DNA of 64,000 nt from Clarkia xantiana subsp. parviflora (lineage: Eukaryota; Streptophyta; Magnoliopsida; Myrtales; Onagraceae), in the NCBI GenBank assembly GCA_036873135.1, contig JAPTYO010000015.1:15913683-15977682 (forward strand), given 5' to 3'. The position numbers and the translations under genes were made by a program. Under the pieces are notes generated by a model. It had not been told where the DNA came from, did no database searches, and worked only from the letters and a program-made list of their open reading frames with translations. Numbering within the stretch: position 1 is the stretch's first letter; every line of letters starts with the position of its first letter. This document shows positions 47,565-57,056 of the stretch, in pieces.

Positions 47565-48270
47565 TCATTTTAGGGTCACAACCACCCTTTAATCGGCTAC
47601 AGAAAAATAAAGAGAGTGTTCGCGCAATTCTTGTGAGAGCATTGAAGAAATAAAAGGGTCACAGTTGTCCCTAAATCAACTAAAAATTAAAAGGGTCACA
47701 GTCGTCCCTAAAACGACTACAAAGAAAAGGGCCAGAGCCACCATTTAAATGGCTACAAATAAAGAGTGATCCCGCAACATTAAAAACGGGAAAGTGAAAG
47801 GGCCACAACCACCCTCCAAATGGCTACAGATAAAATAGTGACCCGCGAACCATGTGAGAGCAGGAGAATAAAAAATGTCCTCAGCCACCCTTAAAATGGC
47901 TACAGAAAAAGAGTGATCCCGCGAACCCGGTGAGGGTGGGAAAATAAAAGAAAGGGTAACAGTCGTCCCTCTAAACGGCTACAATCAAAAGAGCTCTCCC
48001 GGAACATCGATAGCGGGTAATAAGTGAAAGGGCCACAACCACCCTCAAAATGGTTACGTACAAAAAGTTTTTCCCGGATCAGAGACGAGGAATGAAGGGT
48101 GACAGCCACCCACCAAATGGCTACAATCAAAAGAGCTCCCGCAACATTGAAGATGGTGAGAAAAGGGTCACAGCCACCCTCCAAACGGCTAGAAATACAC
48201 CCGCATCGAGGCAGAAAATAAAGTACGGGTCACAGCCACCGTTTAATCGGCTACCAAATAAAGAGTGCTT
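47565..48270. repeat. Tandem array of 36-83-bp units in E
   Basis: About eleven units with GGGTCACAGCCACCCT and AAATGGCTACA followed by a variable spacer with CCCGCAACATTGAAA or related sequence. Spacing varies, the two core blocks are well conserved. Confidence 0.85.
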
Positions 48271-48588
48271 CCGCTAGGTTGAAAATCCGAAAGGGCGACC
48301 TAGGCAAAATCAGGAAATGAGAGGCATGGTTGCAAGTTCAGAAATTGTAATCATGGCAAAAGGAGAGAAAAAAAAAACCGAGGGGCACGGTCGGAAATCT
48401 CTCAATCGACCGTGGCAAAAGGAGAGAAAAAATAGAAATTCTAAAAAAAAAAGAAGAAGAAGAAGAGGAAGAAGAAAAAAGAAAAAAGAGAAAGATCCCG
48501 CTAAGTTGTCGCGTCAGGCGTAGTTTAGGCAAAAATTAGGGACAAACATTCATGCGCATGCGTATTTTCTACGATACAGTGTCTTCAA

Positions 48589-48948
48589 AGTCAAGCGGGA
48601 CGGTTACAGTCTGCTCCCGCAAGTCACCACTCAAGGATGAGTAGGACTGTTACAGTCTGTTCCTACGAGTCAACTTCATGACAGGCGGGACGGTTACAGT
48701 CTGCTCTCGCAAGTCACCATTCAAGGATGAGTAGGACTGTTACAGTCTGTTCCTACGAGTCAACTTCACGGCAAGCGGGATGGTTACAATCTGCTCTCGC
48801 AAGTCACCATTCAAGGATGAGTAGGACTGTTACAGTCTGTTCCTACGAGTCAACTTCACGGCAAGCGGGACAGTTACAGTCTGCTCTCGCAAGTCATCAC
48901 TCAAATGATGAGTAGGACTGTTACAATATGTTCCTACAAGTCACAACC
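48589..48948. repeat. Array of alternating hairpins (four 91-bp units) in E
   Basis: Each unit has two half-units. One is GCGGGA-loop-TCCCGC (or TCTCGC), the other GTAGGA-loop-TCCTAC; both loops contain GTTACAGTCTG. GCAAGTCACC and GAGTCAACTTCA separate them. Later units show changes in the stems. Confidence 0.88.
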
Positions 48949-49034
48949 GACAATCAGGATCTGAATTTTTCCAGCTTTCTGACAGTCACCCTCGACGAAC
49001 GAAGCCATAGTATTTAGTCTTCGCAAGTCACGCC

Positions 49035-49590
49035 ACTAGAGGCACTTCTCCAACGGACGCCACTAGAGGCTCTTCTCCGACGGACGCCACTAGAGGCTCT
49101 TCTCCGATACACGCCACTTGAGGATTTTGCTTGTTGCTCGCCACTGGAGGCATCATCGATCAAGATTTTACTTTACTGCACGCCACTGGAGGCTTTACTT
49201 TTCCGCATGCCACTGGAGGCTTTACTTTTCTGCACGCCACTGGAGGCTTTACTTTTCCGCACGCCACTGGAGGCTTTACTTTCTGCACCACCAATGGAGG
49301 CACCGCCAATAGGGGCACCGCCGACCGAGGCTTTACTTTTCCGCAGGCCACTGGAGGCTTTACTTTCTGCACCGCCAACGGAGCCACCGTCAATAGGGGC
49401 ACCGCCAACTGAGGCTTTACATTTCTGCACGCCACTGGAGGCTTTACTTTTCCGCACTACCAGTGGAGGCACTACCAACAGAGGCACCGCCGACGGAGAT
49501 TCTACTTTCTACATCACCAACAGGGGCACGCTAATAGAGGCACCGCCAACAAGGGCATCGCCGACAGAGGCTCTACTTTTTTGCACTTTC
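49035..49590. repeat. Array of 27-30-bp units in E
   Basis: About 17 units with CGCCACTGGAGGCTTTACTT and variants (CACCGCCAATAGGGGCA). Because many units are multiples of three, several frames stay open (for example 49207-49758 plus, 49487-49173 minus). None looks like a real protein. Confidence 0.88.
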
Positions 49591-49713
49591 AGAAATAAGC
49601 CAGGAGTTTCCTTGAAGACTCGAAGACTCGAAAGAAGATATAATTCCCAACCAAAATTAGTGTTTACTCGTCTTTGGATAAATCCCCTCGAACTTGTTCT
49701 ACGGGAATTCGCC

Positions 49714-49728
49714 CAAAGAGGGGCAAGC
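49714..49728 (+). other. Polypurine tract of element E
   Basis: AAAGAGGGGCAAGC immediately before the 3' LTR. Confidence 0.8.
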
Positions 49729-50539
49729 TGTAAACACCTAATTTTGGTCCGCGCGTAGCACGTTCAAAATGTCATATGTGACGCGTCAAAAAAGGAAGTA
49801 TTTAAATATGAAAGGTCGCGAAGTTTCTAAAGATATGACTGACTTAAAATAGGATAGTGTATATGCATTATTTATTGTAAAATATTTAGAAAATATATTA
49901 TGTGTATTTATGGTGAAATACATAAATATATATGTATATTTTCGGAATATTAAATGCATATATTTTTCAGATTTTATTTTCTTAGTTTAGGGGTCCTAGT
50001 TTAGCTATAAATAAGTTCTTTTTACATGTAAAAAAAAGACACCAGAAAATAATAATACACCAGTTCTCGAAAATCGTACTATTTTGTCTGCAAGTGAAAA
50101 AGTTCTTTTTTTTTTTCTGGCAGTCCTTCTTCCCAGCTGTAATTCCCCCGCCGGTGCTGCCAAACCACCGGAGATCGTCCACCGACCGGAGCCAGTGACC
50201 GCCGCGCATCGACCCTTCCTCGTCGCCGTTTCTGCTGCCAGTCCACCGCCATCTATCCGCCGCTCAGATCCAATCAAACCCCCGCTGCTGCTCGCCGGTG
50301 TCTTCCTCGCGCGTCGCCCAGCTCGTCTGCCTTGCTTTCAGTTTCGGCCACCGTGTCCTGCCATCCCTGTCCGCTCTTCCCTTCTCGAGCACGGCCAGAG
50401 CGTCGCCGTCCACCGTCCCGCGCCGTCTGTCGCTGCTGTCACTATTCCCCCAGTCTCGCAGCGTTGCCAACCAGCCCTCCCGCCGGTGGCCGGACCACCG
50501 TCGTCCGCCCGGTCGTCCATCTCCGGTCCGGCCACAGCA

Positions 50540-50618
<79 letters not shown>

Positions 50619-51673
50619 TCTTCCCTTCGCTGCAGTCCTCCCCAGCCTTCGGCGACCTCCGGCAGGAATCTCCGACCATCCACCACGACTAACCACCGCG
50701 TCATGGAATCGTCCCTGCGCCTCGCCACGACACACTCCGCCACTGACCGGTCTCCTCCGCTCTGAGCAGCCCATCCCCTTCCGCTGGAAGCTCACACATC
50801 CAGCCTTCTGCGACCACCAGCGCTCAGCCGTCCGGCCGCTAAATCGAATCCCGCCATCGACCAAATCCCCAGACGCCGCTGCCCCTGTTGTCACCGAAGT
50901 GGCCAACGGTAGCCAGTCCACCAGTCTTCCCCGATCAGATCTCCACGCAGCCTGGTTCTGCTGCTGTCTCGCTGCGCCGCCGTGCCGAGCCACCGGTCCA
51001 GTCGTGACCCTCCGCCGTCCCTGCTTGGAACTCGCCGGAGTTCTGGCTGCCAGACCTTGCTGCTGCTTCATCCCGTCCGGCACAGGTAAGTTGTCGTCTC
51101 CCCTCCCCTCCTCTTTTCTGTTTTTTTTTTTATATATGTATTTTTTATATTTATCTTATTATTTTATTATATTTCCTGTTATTATTATTATGTTTATTAT
51201 ATTATTAAATATATTTGATTTAATAGTTTAAATGTATTAGATTAATTTTAGATGTGTAATTTCCCAAAATCATGTATGCTTGTTAAGTTGTGTTCTGATT
51301 TAAGCATGTTGGTAATTTTATTTTATTTTTAGATTTAATCTTAGGAGTTATAGATCATAATTAGTTTTGTAGACTTAAGATTACTTAATTAAATATTGTA
51401 TCGTTAGATTAATTTGGGATATTACTTAAAGATAAAATTGGCAAATAAGTAAATTGAGTACCGAAATGGCGTAATTAAATTTTTTTGTATTCGTAATGGA
51501 ACCCCCGAACTCGAATTTCTGATCGTAGATCGATTTTATACCTATGTGTTTAATTTGTTATTCGCTTAGGTAATTTAGGATTCTAGTTACCCTTAATTAA
51601 CTAATGGCGACTTTGTTCAAAATTTGTGTTTTCAAAACGTATATTCGCCATAGGTCAGATTTTAGGTTCGACA
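49729..51673 (+). repeat. 3' LTR of element E
   Basis: 1945 bp, collinear with 42520-44435; ends GGTTCGACA. Differences are a few substitutions, microsatellite length and a stretch of about 45 bp near 51390-51430 that the 5' LTR lacks. Confidence 0.95.
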
Positions 51674-52126
51674 CACACGTTACATAACGGAAAAAATGGA
51701 CGGAATGTAACAGAAAGACAAAAACTAAACAAAATATGCAAACATATGAGACCAAAACTAGGCAAAAACATCATTGACCAAAACCCAAAAGTCGTCAAAC
51801 ATCATGAACCAAAAAACATGTTAACTTTTTTTTAATATGCGTCTTTGTATGTCAGGGTTTTGTTTTAATGGAAGTTGCTTCGTCTTGTTTACTAAAATAA
51901 ATTATCATTTAATTAATGTCGTGTTAAAAACCGTTACCCTGTAAACAATATTACTTACTTTATATTAATAAATGAAGTTGCTTCTTTTTTTTTTGCCAAA
52001 AAATGAAATTGCTTTCATTATTCAAAAGGAAGCATATATATGAGAAGAGACAGCTTATCTAACATCTCATTTTTTGATTCCTCCATCATATGCACCTTCT
52101 CAGTTATTGATAATTACAATTAACAT

Positions 52127-52186
<60 letters not shown>

Positions 52187-52778
52187 AACCTAATATTCAC
52201 TAAATTAATCTTCCGTTTATCTATAGCTAAGTAGCTTAAGATTCACTATTTAAAACGAGTTGTTTTCTTAAAGATAACTTAAATTCAAATTTCACTAAAA
52301 ATCATGCTTGGCGAGGACTTTAATCTCAACGCTTTTAATTTGAAATTGCAAAACCATTATTATATATACAAAAAAAATCGTCAATATATAATAATAAAGG
52401 GTAAAAAAAATAGAAACTTAGATTTTATCAATGAAAAGAAATTTCGCGGAGTTATCTCCTATAATTGTATCACTTCTGTTATCGTGTGTTGTTTAATCGT
52501 AGTAGGATTTTTCCTAAGGATCTTAAATAGTCTAAATTTTAAAGTTCGAATTTTGTGCTTTACAACTCCGTCAGACATAAGAGGAGACAAGAGAAACTGG
52601 GATTTACAAATCGATCTTTAACTATATTAGACTGCATAACTATATTAGGTTGCAGGTGGAGTTATGTTGACGAAACAATTTATGTCGTTGTTCAATAAGT
52701 TTGGTCGTAAAAATGTCAAACTATAAGACAGAGAGTTTAAACATTACGTAACATGATATATCTAGGGTGGACACTACT

Positions 52779-53515
52779 GATGGATATGTGTCCAATTTGG
52801 GTTCGTATTTATATTTCGGGCCTCGTAAACACGCCGAAAATCACATCACGACTTGAAAAACGTCTCCCAAAGGGTCAAAACGGTCCGGAAGCACGTTACG
52901 CGCATCCGGACCGGACCTCCGGATTGCATTACGGGTATTGCGCGATGACCATTTACGCGATTACCGTTACGTGTAGAGAAGTCAAGTTCGCGCATTGCCA
53001 ATATTGATGACGGTTACCGCTTGCTTTTGAACCGTCATCAAACCGCTTTAAAACCGGGTCCGGTCCCAAGGAAGCCTATAAATAGGAGGCATTGGCCACC
53101 CATTTTCACACATCCTCTCATTTGCCCAACTTTGGCATTTTGAGCTCTGACTTCTCTCTAGAAATACTTTCTCTCTCTAGAATTACCTTTTTAGCCCTAT
53201 AGTGACTAAAGCATCGGAGAGGGCTCCACTAGCACCACCCCCCCCCCCCCCCCCCCCCCCCTCTCCGTGCTAGTACTGGCCCTTCGTGCAGGAACCGGCG
53301 CCCCAGACGTTCGGACTTGTGCACAGACCACCGCCTTTTGAGACTCAGACGCCTCTTGAGACACAACCGCCTTTTGAGACACAGTCCTTTCCGAGACTCA
53401 ACCGAACACTCGTCAGTGGCACAAACCTCTTTCTGACGAAGAGTTACAGCCCGTAAACCCGCTCAACCATTCAGACAGACGCGCCCCCACGACCCAGTTC
53501 ATCCAGGACGCATCA
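52779..53515 (+). mobile_element. Solo LTR D (A/B/C family)
   Basis: 737 bp, TGATGGATATGTGTCC...GACGCATCA, with perfect target duplication ACTAC (52774-52778, 53516-53520). S2 has the empty site at about 60580 with a single ACTAC. TATA box at 53077-53084. It lacks most of the U3 palindromes of B and C, but has a run of 24 C (53238-53261). It arose by LTR-LTR recombination or is a relic of a full element. Confidence 0.95.
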
Positions 53516-53640
53516 ACTACTACTTTATTCCATTAAAAAAAAAAATTGGTTCTCTCCAAACGTGTATGTACACATGAGGAATCACACTTATGAACTTTGA
53601 TTTAGTAGTTCTTATTTTATAATTTGAAGAAAATTATAAT

Positions 53641-53949
53641 AATATATATATTGTCAACTATATATATATATATTCACAACATTAACATGAATGCTTGACT
53701 TGCAACTAAAACCCAATATCTTCAACCTCAAAATGGCAAATGAAAATGGGCCATTATATAGGCGAGGACACCCAACAAAGCCCATAAACCTCAATTCCGC
53801 TCCACAAAATGAACTTTTTTTTAATATATATATATATAAGTACTATTTAAGGGAATCATTTGTCCACTTTTTTTGTAACTTTAATGTATTTTGTATGTAT
53901 ATTAAAAATATCTTTAATAAGAAATGGTATAAATTATAGGGATGCAGAC
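53641..53949. other. Unique AT-rich spacer between S1 and the inverted repeat
   Basis: No counterpart elsewhere in the window. The open frame 53691-53939 has no recognised content. Confidence 0.4.
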
Positions 53950-54450
53950 TCCATGCCCCACTGTTTCTATTCTAGATCGTATCTCACCGTGTTTGGGTAT
54001 AATTAGTTTTGTAATTTTTTTTTCTAAAACCCTATAGTGAATGGTAAAACTGAAAATATTAAATCTAAGACACGTGTCAAAATCTTAACGATGATGCACG
54101 ATCTGGGATAGGAACAACAGGGCAGAAGATCTGAATCCAAATTATAGAGTTTGAATTCAATTTTTAACATTTATTAAATTTATAATTTTTCATTTAGAAA
54201 AACCCGTAATTTAAAAATTTTGGATCCCCAACTACGATCGAAGTGTATCAACAATAAATACTGTTAAACAAAAGACGATATACATTAACAATATATATAC
54301 CATTACGACTAATTAAAAAGAAAGTAGGTTTTATTAATTTTTATGGATGTTCTGCGTTTGCAGTCAGTAAAATGTTAAGTACGATCGTACACATGATTTT
54401 TTTTAAATAACTCGATATATATATATATATATATAGTCACTATCTTCTCC

Positions 54451-54900
54451 TCAATCTTTAATAATGCAATAGCAGATATTAGGAAGCGCTCCTTTAAGAG
54501 AGAGACATTTTCCTCCGGTTGATCTGAATCCTTGATCAATGCAGTGTTTGTTGCAGTCGGGGAATTGGGAGCACGGCCCTTGATAAATAAAACGCGGATC
54601 TGCTGCATACCCTGAAATATAATCCAATTTGATTGGTTAGATTACTACTATGACAACCCAAACCTACGGACAAAGTAACAATTTATTTAAGAGAAATTTC
54701 ATCTTAATTATATAATGCTTAACTATTTCATAATTCATCGATGTGAAACAGACTCAAAGTAGAGTTCACTTTAACGCAAGATGATATAATATTAAGTTAA
54801 GAGAGTAATTTGAAACAAAATTAATTATACCTTGACTGAAAAGGATAACCATGCAAATGAAACCGATGAGAAAAGTTTTGGAAGATATGGTGGAAGCCAT
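54451..54900 (-). CDS. Defensin-like (small secreted cysteine-rich) protein, copy 1
   Basis: Exon 1 is 54831-54900, exon 2 is 54451-54611; the intron has GT (54830-54829) and TTTCAG. The product has 76 residues. Residues 1-26 form a signal peptide with core FLIGFICMVILFSQ. The mature part has six Cys at 37, 43, 47, 59, 70 and 72: C-X5-C-X3-C-X11-C-X10-C-X-C. The CX3C and terminal CXC pairs fit the cysteine-stabilised fold of plant defensin-like peptides, probably with three disulfides. Such peptides act outside the cell in defence or reproductive signalling; which applies here is unknown. A single intron splitting signal peptide from mature part is typical of the family. The longer frame 54608-54375 is a shadow in another frame. 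Confidence 0.85.
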
Positions 54901-55170
54901 TTTGCTGTTGAAATCAAATATTAATTCCTTTTATATTTCGTTTTATGTGTTTGATTGTACCCATTGTTAGCAAACATTGTGTTTATATAAAGCACAATTC
55001 TCAAAATATGGAAGGTTAATTTGTTGAGGCAAATAATCATTTTGATATCGTTCCATATTAGTTTATTCATTGAAACAAATGGTTGTATTAATTTATTACC
55101 ATAACTCTTTTTTTTTTTTTTGCCCAAGTATTACTATAATTAATTAGGAATTTATACTGGCAAAAAAAAT

Positions 55171-55568
55171 TGTTAGCATTTTGACAATGGCCGCCGTAAT
55201 TAGGAGCCCATTAATTAAGTCCATATTCCTAAGAAATTATGATGGGTTATATTAGGGATTTTGGGCTAGGCCTAAAATACTAATTGACATGGGAGGACCA
55301 ATTTGGGCCTCCCTCAAATACATGGCACCTCCTCTATAAATAGAGACCTATGGAGGATTTTAGTAGTGCTATTCTCCTCTCCCTCACCGGGTCCCTATAT
55401 ATAGAGGAGGTGCCATGTATTTAAGGGAGACCCAATTTGAGCCTCCCATATCAATTAGGATTTTAGGCCTAGACCAAAATCCCGAATATGAGCCATCCTA
55501 ATTTCTTAGGAACATGGACTTAATTAATGGGCTCCCAATTACGGCGGCCCACTATTCAAATGCTAACA
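55171..55568. repeat. Head-to-head LTR starts at the centre of the inverted repeat
   Basis: TGTTAGCATT...GCCGCCGTAATT on the plus strand from 55171 and the same on the minus strand from 55568. Both resemble the first 200 bp of the LTR-like sequence at 57057. Each is truncated at the palindrome centre. Confidence 0.8.
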
Positions 55569-55832
55569 GTTTTTTTTGCCAGTATATATTCCTAATTAAT
55601 TATAGTAATACTTTGGCAAAAAAATGAGTTATGGTAATAAATTAATACAACCATTTATTTCAGTGAATAAACTAATATGAAAAGATATCAAAATGATTAT
55701 TTGCCTCAACAAATTAACCTTCCATATTTTGAGAAATGTGCTTTATATAAACACAAGGTTTACTAGCAATAAGTACAATCAAACACACAAAACAAAATAC
55801 AAAGGGAATTAATATTTGATTTCAATAGCTAA

Positions 55833-56289
55833 ATGGTTTCCACCATGTCTTCCAAAACTTTTCTCATCGGCTTCATTTGCATGGTTATCCTTTTCAGTCA
55901 AGGTATAATTAATTTTGTTTCAAATTACTCTCTTAACTCAATATTACATCATCTTGCGTTAAAGTGAACTCTACTATGAGTCTGTTTCACTTTGATGGAT
56001 TTTGAAATAGTTAAAAATTATATAATTAAGATGAAATTTCTCTCAAATAAATTGTTACTTTGTATTCGTCCGTAGGTTTGGGTTGTCATATGTAGTAATC
56101 TAACCAATCAAATTGGATTATATTTCAGGGAATGCAGCAGATCCGCGTTTTATTTATCAAGGGCCGTGCTCCCAATTCCCTGACTGCAACAAACACTGCA
56201 TTGATCAAGGATTCAGATCAACCGGAGGAAAATGTCTCTCTCTCAAAGGAGCGCTTCCAAATATCTGCTATTGCATTATTAAAGATTGA
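55833..56289 (+). CDS. Defensin-like (small secreted cysteine-rich) protein, copy 2
   Basis: Exon 1 is 55833-55902, exon 2 is 56129-56289, intron GT...TTTCAG. Also 76 residues, with the same six Cys spacing. It differs from copy 1 only at residues 2 (Val for Ala), 5 (Met for Ile) and 25 (Asn for Tyr). The mature peptides from residue 26 on are identical, although the DNA has silent changes. I chose the ATG at 55833 because it matches the start of copy 1; a second ATG (55845) is in frame. The two copies are divergent, with 932 bp between start codons, so they may share regulatory DNA. Confidence 0.85.
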
Positions 56290-56783
56290 GGAGAAGATAG
56301 TGACTATATATCTATATATCGAGTTATTTAAAAAAAAAAAATCATGTGTACGATCGTACTTACCATTTTACTGACTGCAAACGCAGAACATCCATAAGAA
56401 TTAATAAAATTTACTTTCTTTTTAATTAGTCGTAATGGTATATATATATATATCGTGTTTTGTTTAATAGTATTTATTGTTGATACACTTCGATCGCAGT
56501 TGGGGATCCATAATTTTTCAATTAGGGGTTTTTTTAAATGAAAAATTATAAATTTAATAAAATGCTAAAAATTGAATTCAAACTCTATAATTTGGATTCA
56601 GATCTTCTGCCCAACTGTTCTTATCCCTGATCGTGCATCATCGTTAAGATTTTGACACGTGTATTAGATTTAATAATTTCAGTTTTACCATTCACAATAG
56701 GGTTTTAGAAAAAATAAATTATAAAACTAATTATACCCGAACACGGTGAGATACGATCTAGAATAGAAACAGTGGGGCATGGA

Positions 56784-57056
56784 AGATATGGTGGAAGCCA
56801 GTTTGCTGTTGAAATCAAATATTGATTCCTTTTATATTTCGTTTTATGTGTTTGATTGCTAGCAAACCTTGTGTTTATATGAAGCAAAATTCTCAAAATA
56901 TGGAAGGTTAATTTGTTGAGGCAAATAATCATTTTGATATCTTTCCATATTAGTTTATTCATTGAAACAAATGGTTGTATTAATTTATTACCATAACTCA
57001 ATTTTTTGCCAAAGTATTACTATAATTAATTAAGAATTTATACTAGTAATTTTTTT
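56784..57056 (-). pseudogene. Third, truncated copy of the defensin-like gene start and upstream region
   Basis: Collinear with 54883-55170: upstream DNA and the first codons of exon 1, with CTG instead of ATG (near 56801) and a break after STISS. The junction with the right arm of the inverted repeat lies in the shared trinucleotide GGA at 56781-56783. Confidence 0.8.

Larger units (their letters stand above)
42520..51673 (+). mobile_element. Element E: non-coding LTR retrotransposon (9154 bp, LARD-like)
   Basis: Long LTRs 42520-44435 and 49729-51673, a primer site after the left LTR and a polypurine tract before the right one. The flanks are CGCAT (42515-42519) and CACAC (51674-51678). The empty site in S2 (59487) reads CACAT, so both copies of the duplication have one transition. 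The 5.3-kb interior has no Gag or Pol frame and consists largely of tandem-repeat arrays. It fits the class of large retrotransposon derivatives that depend on a partner element. Confidence 0.92.
42046..51825. mobile_element. Fold-back element (FB1), split by element E
   Basis: Left part 42046-42519 starts TTAACATGTTTTTTGGTCC; right part 51674-51825 ends AAAAAACATGTTAA. Together with the intact copy at 58971-59636 these show a fold-back element with arms of about 310 bp. Confidence 0.8.
41150..53640. repeat. Segment S1, duplicated as S2 (57549-60698)
   Basis: Leaving out element E (42520-51673) and solo LTR D (52779-53515), S1 is collinear with 57549-60698, from CATTATAGGTATGTG to GAAGAAAATTATAAT. 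S2 has the Mutator-like MITE at 57760-58294 that S1 lacks. Sequence divergence is moderate. 41563-42045 and 51825-52778 hold no supported gene; the open frame at 52304-52621 is broken in S2. Confidence 0.85.
53950..56783. repeat. Large inverted repeat with a defensin-like gene in each arm
   Basis: Left arm 53950-55347, right arm 55391-56783, spacer about 43 bp. Arms match base for base over long stretches including both exons, the intron, 3' flanks and about 930 bp between the two start codons. Near the centre both arms end in the start of a copia-type LTR (55171 and 55568 outward). Confidence 0.93.

Noticed and set aside
48589..48948. Regularly spaced repeats resembling a CRISPR array
   Set aside because: Units are contiguous with no unique spacers, lie inside a plant LTR retrotransposon and contain internal hairpins in both halves.
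49173..49758. Open frames of up to 183 codons with repeated PLEALLF-like motifs
   Set aside because: Produced by a tandem repeat whose unit is a multiple of three; several frames on both strands are open at once.
54375..54608. Frames MQQIRVLFIKGR... at 54608-54375 (minus) and 56132-56374 (plus) as genes
   Set aside because: They overlap exon 2 of the defensin-like genes in a different frame. The spliced frame with signal peptide and six cysteines explains the conservation.
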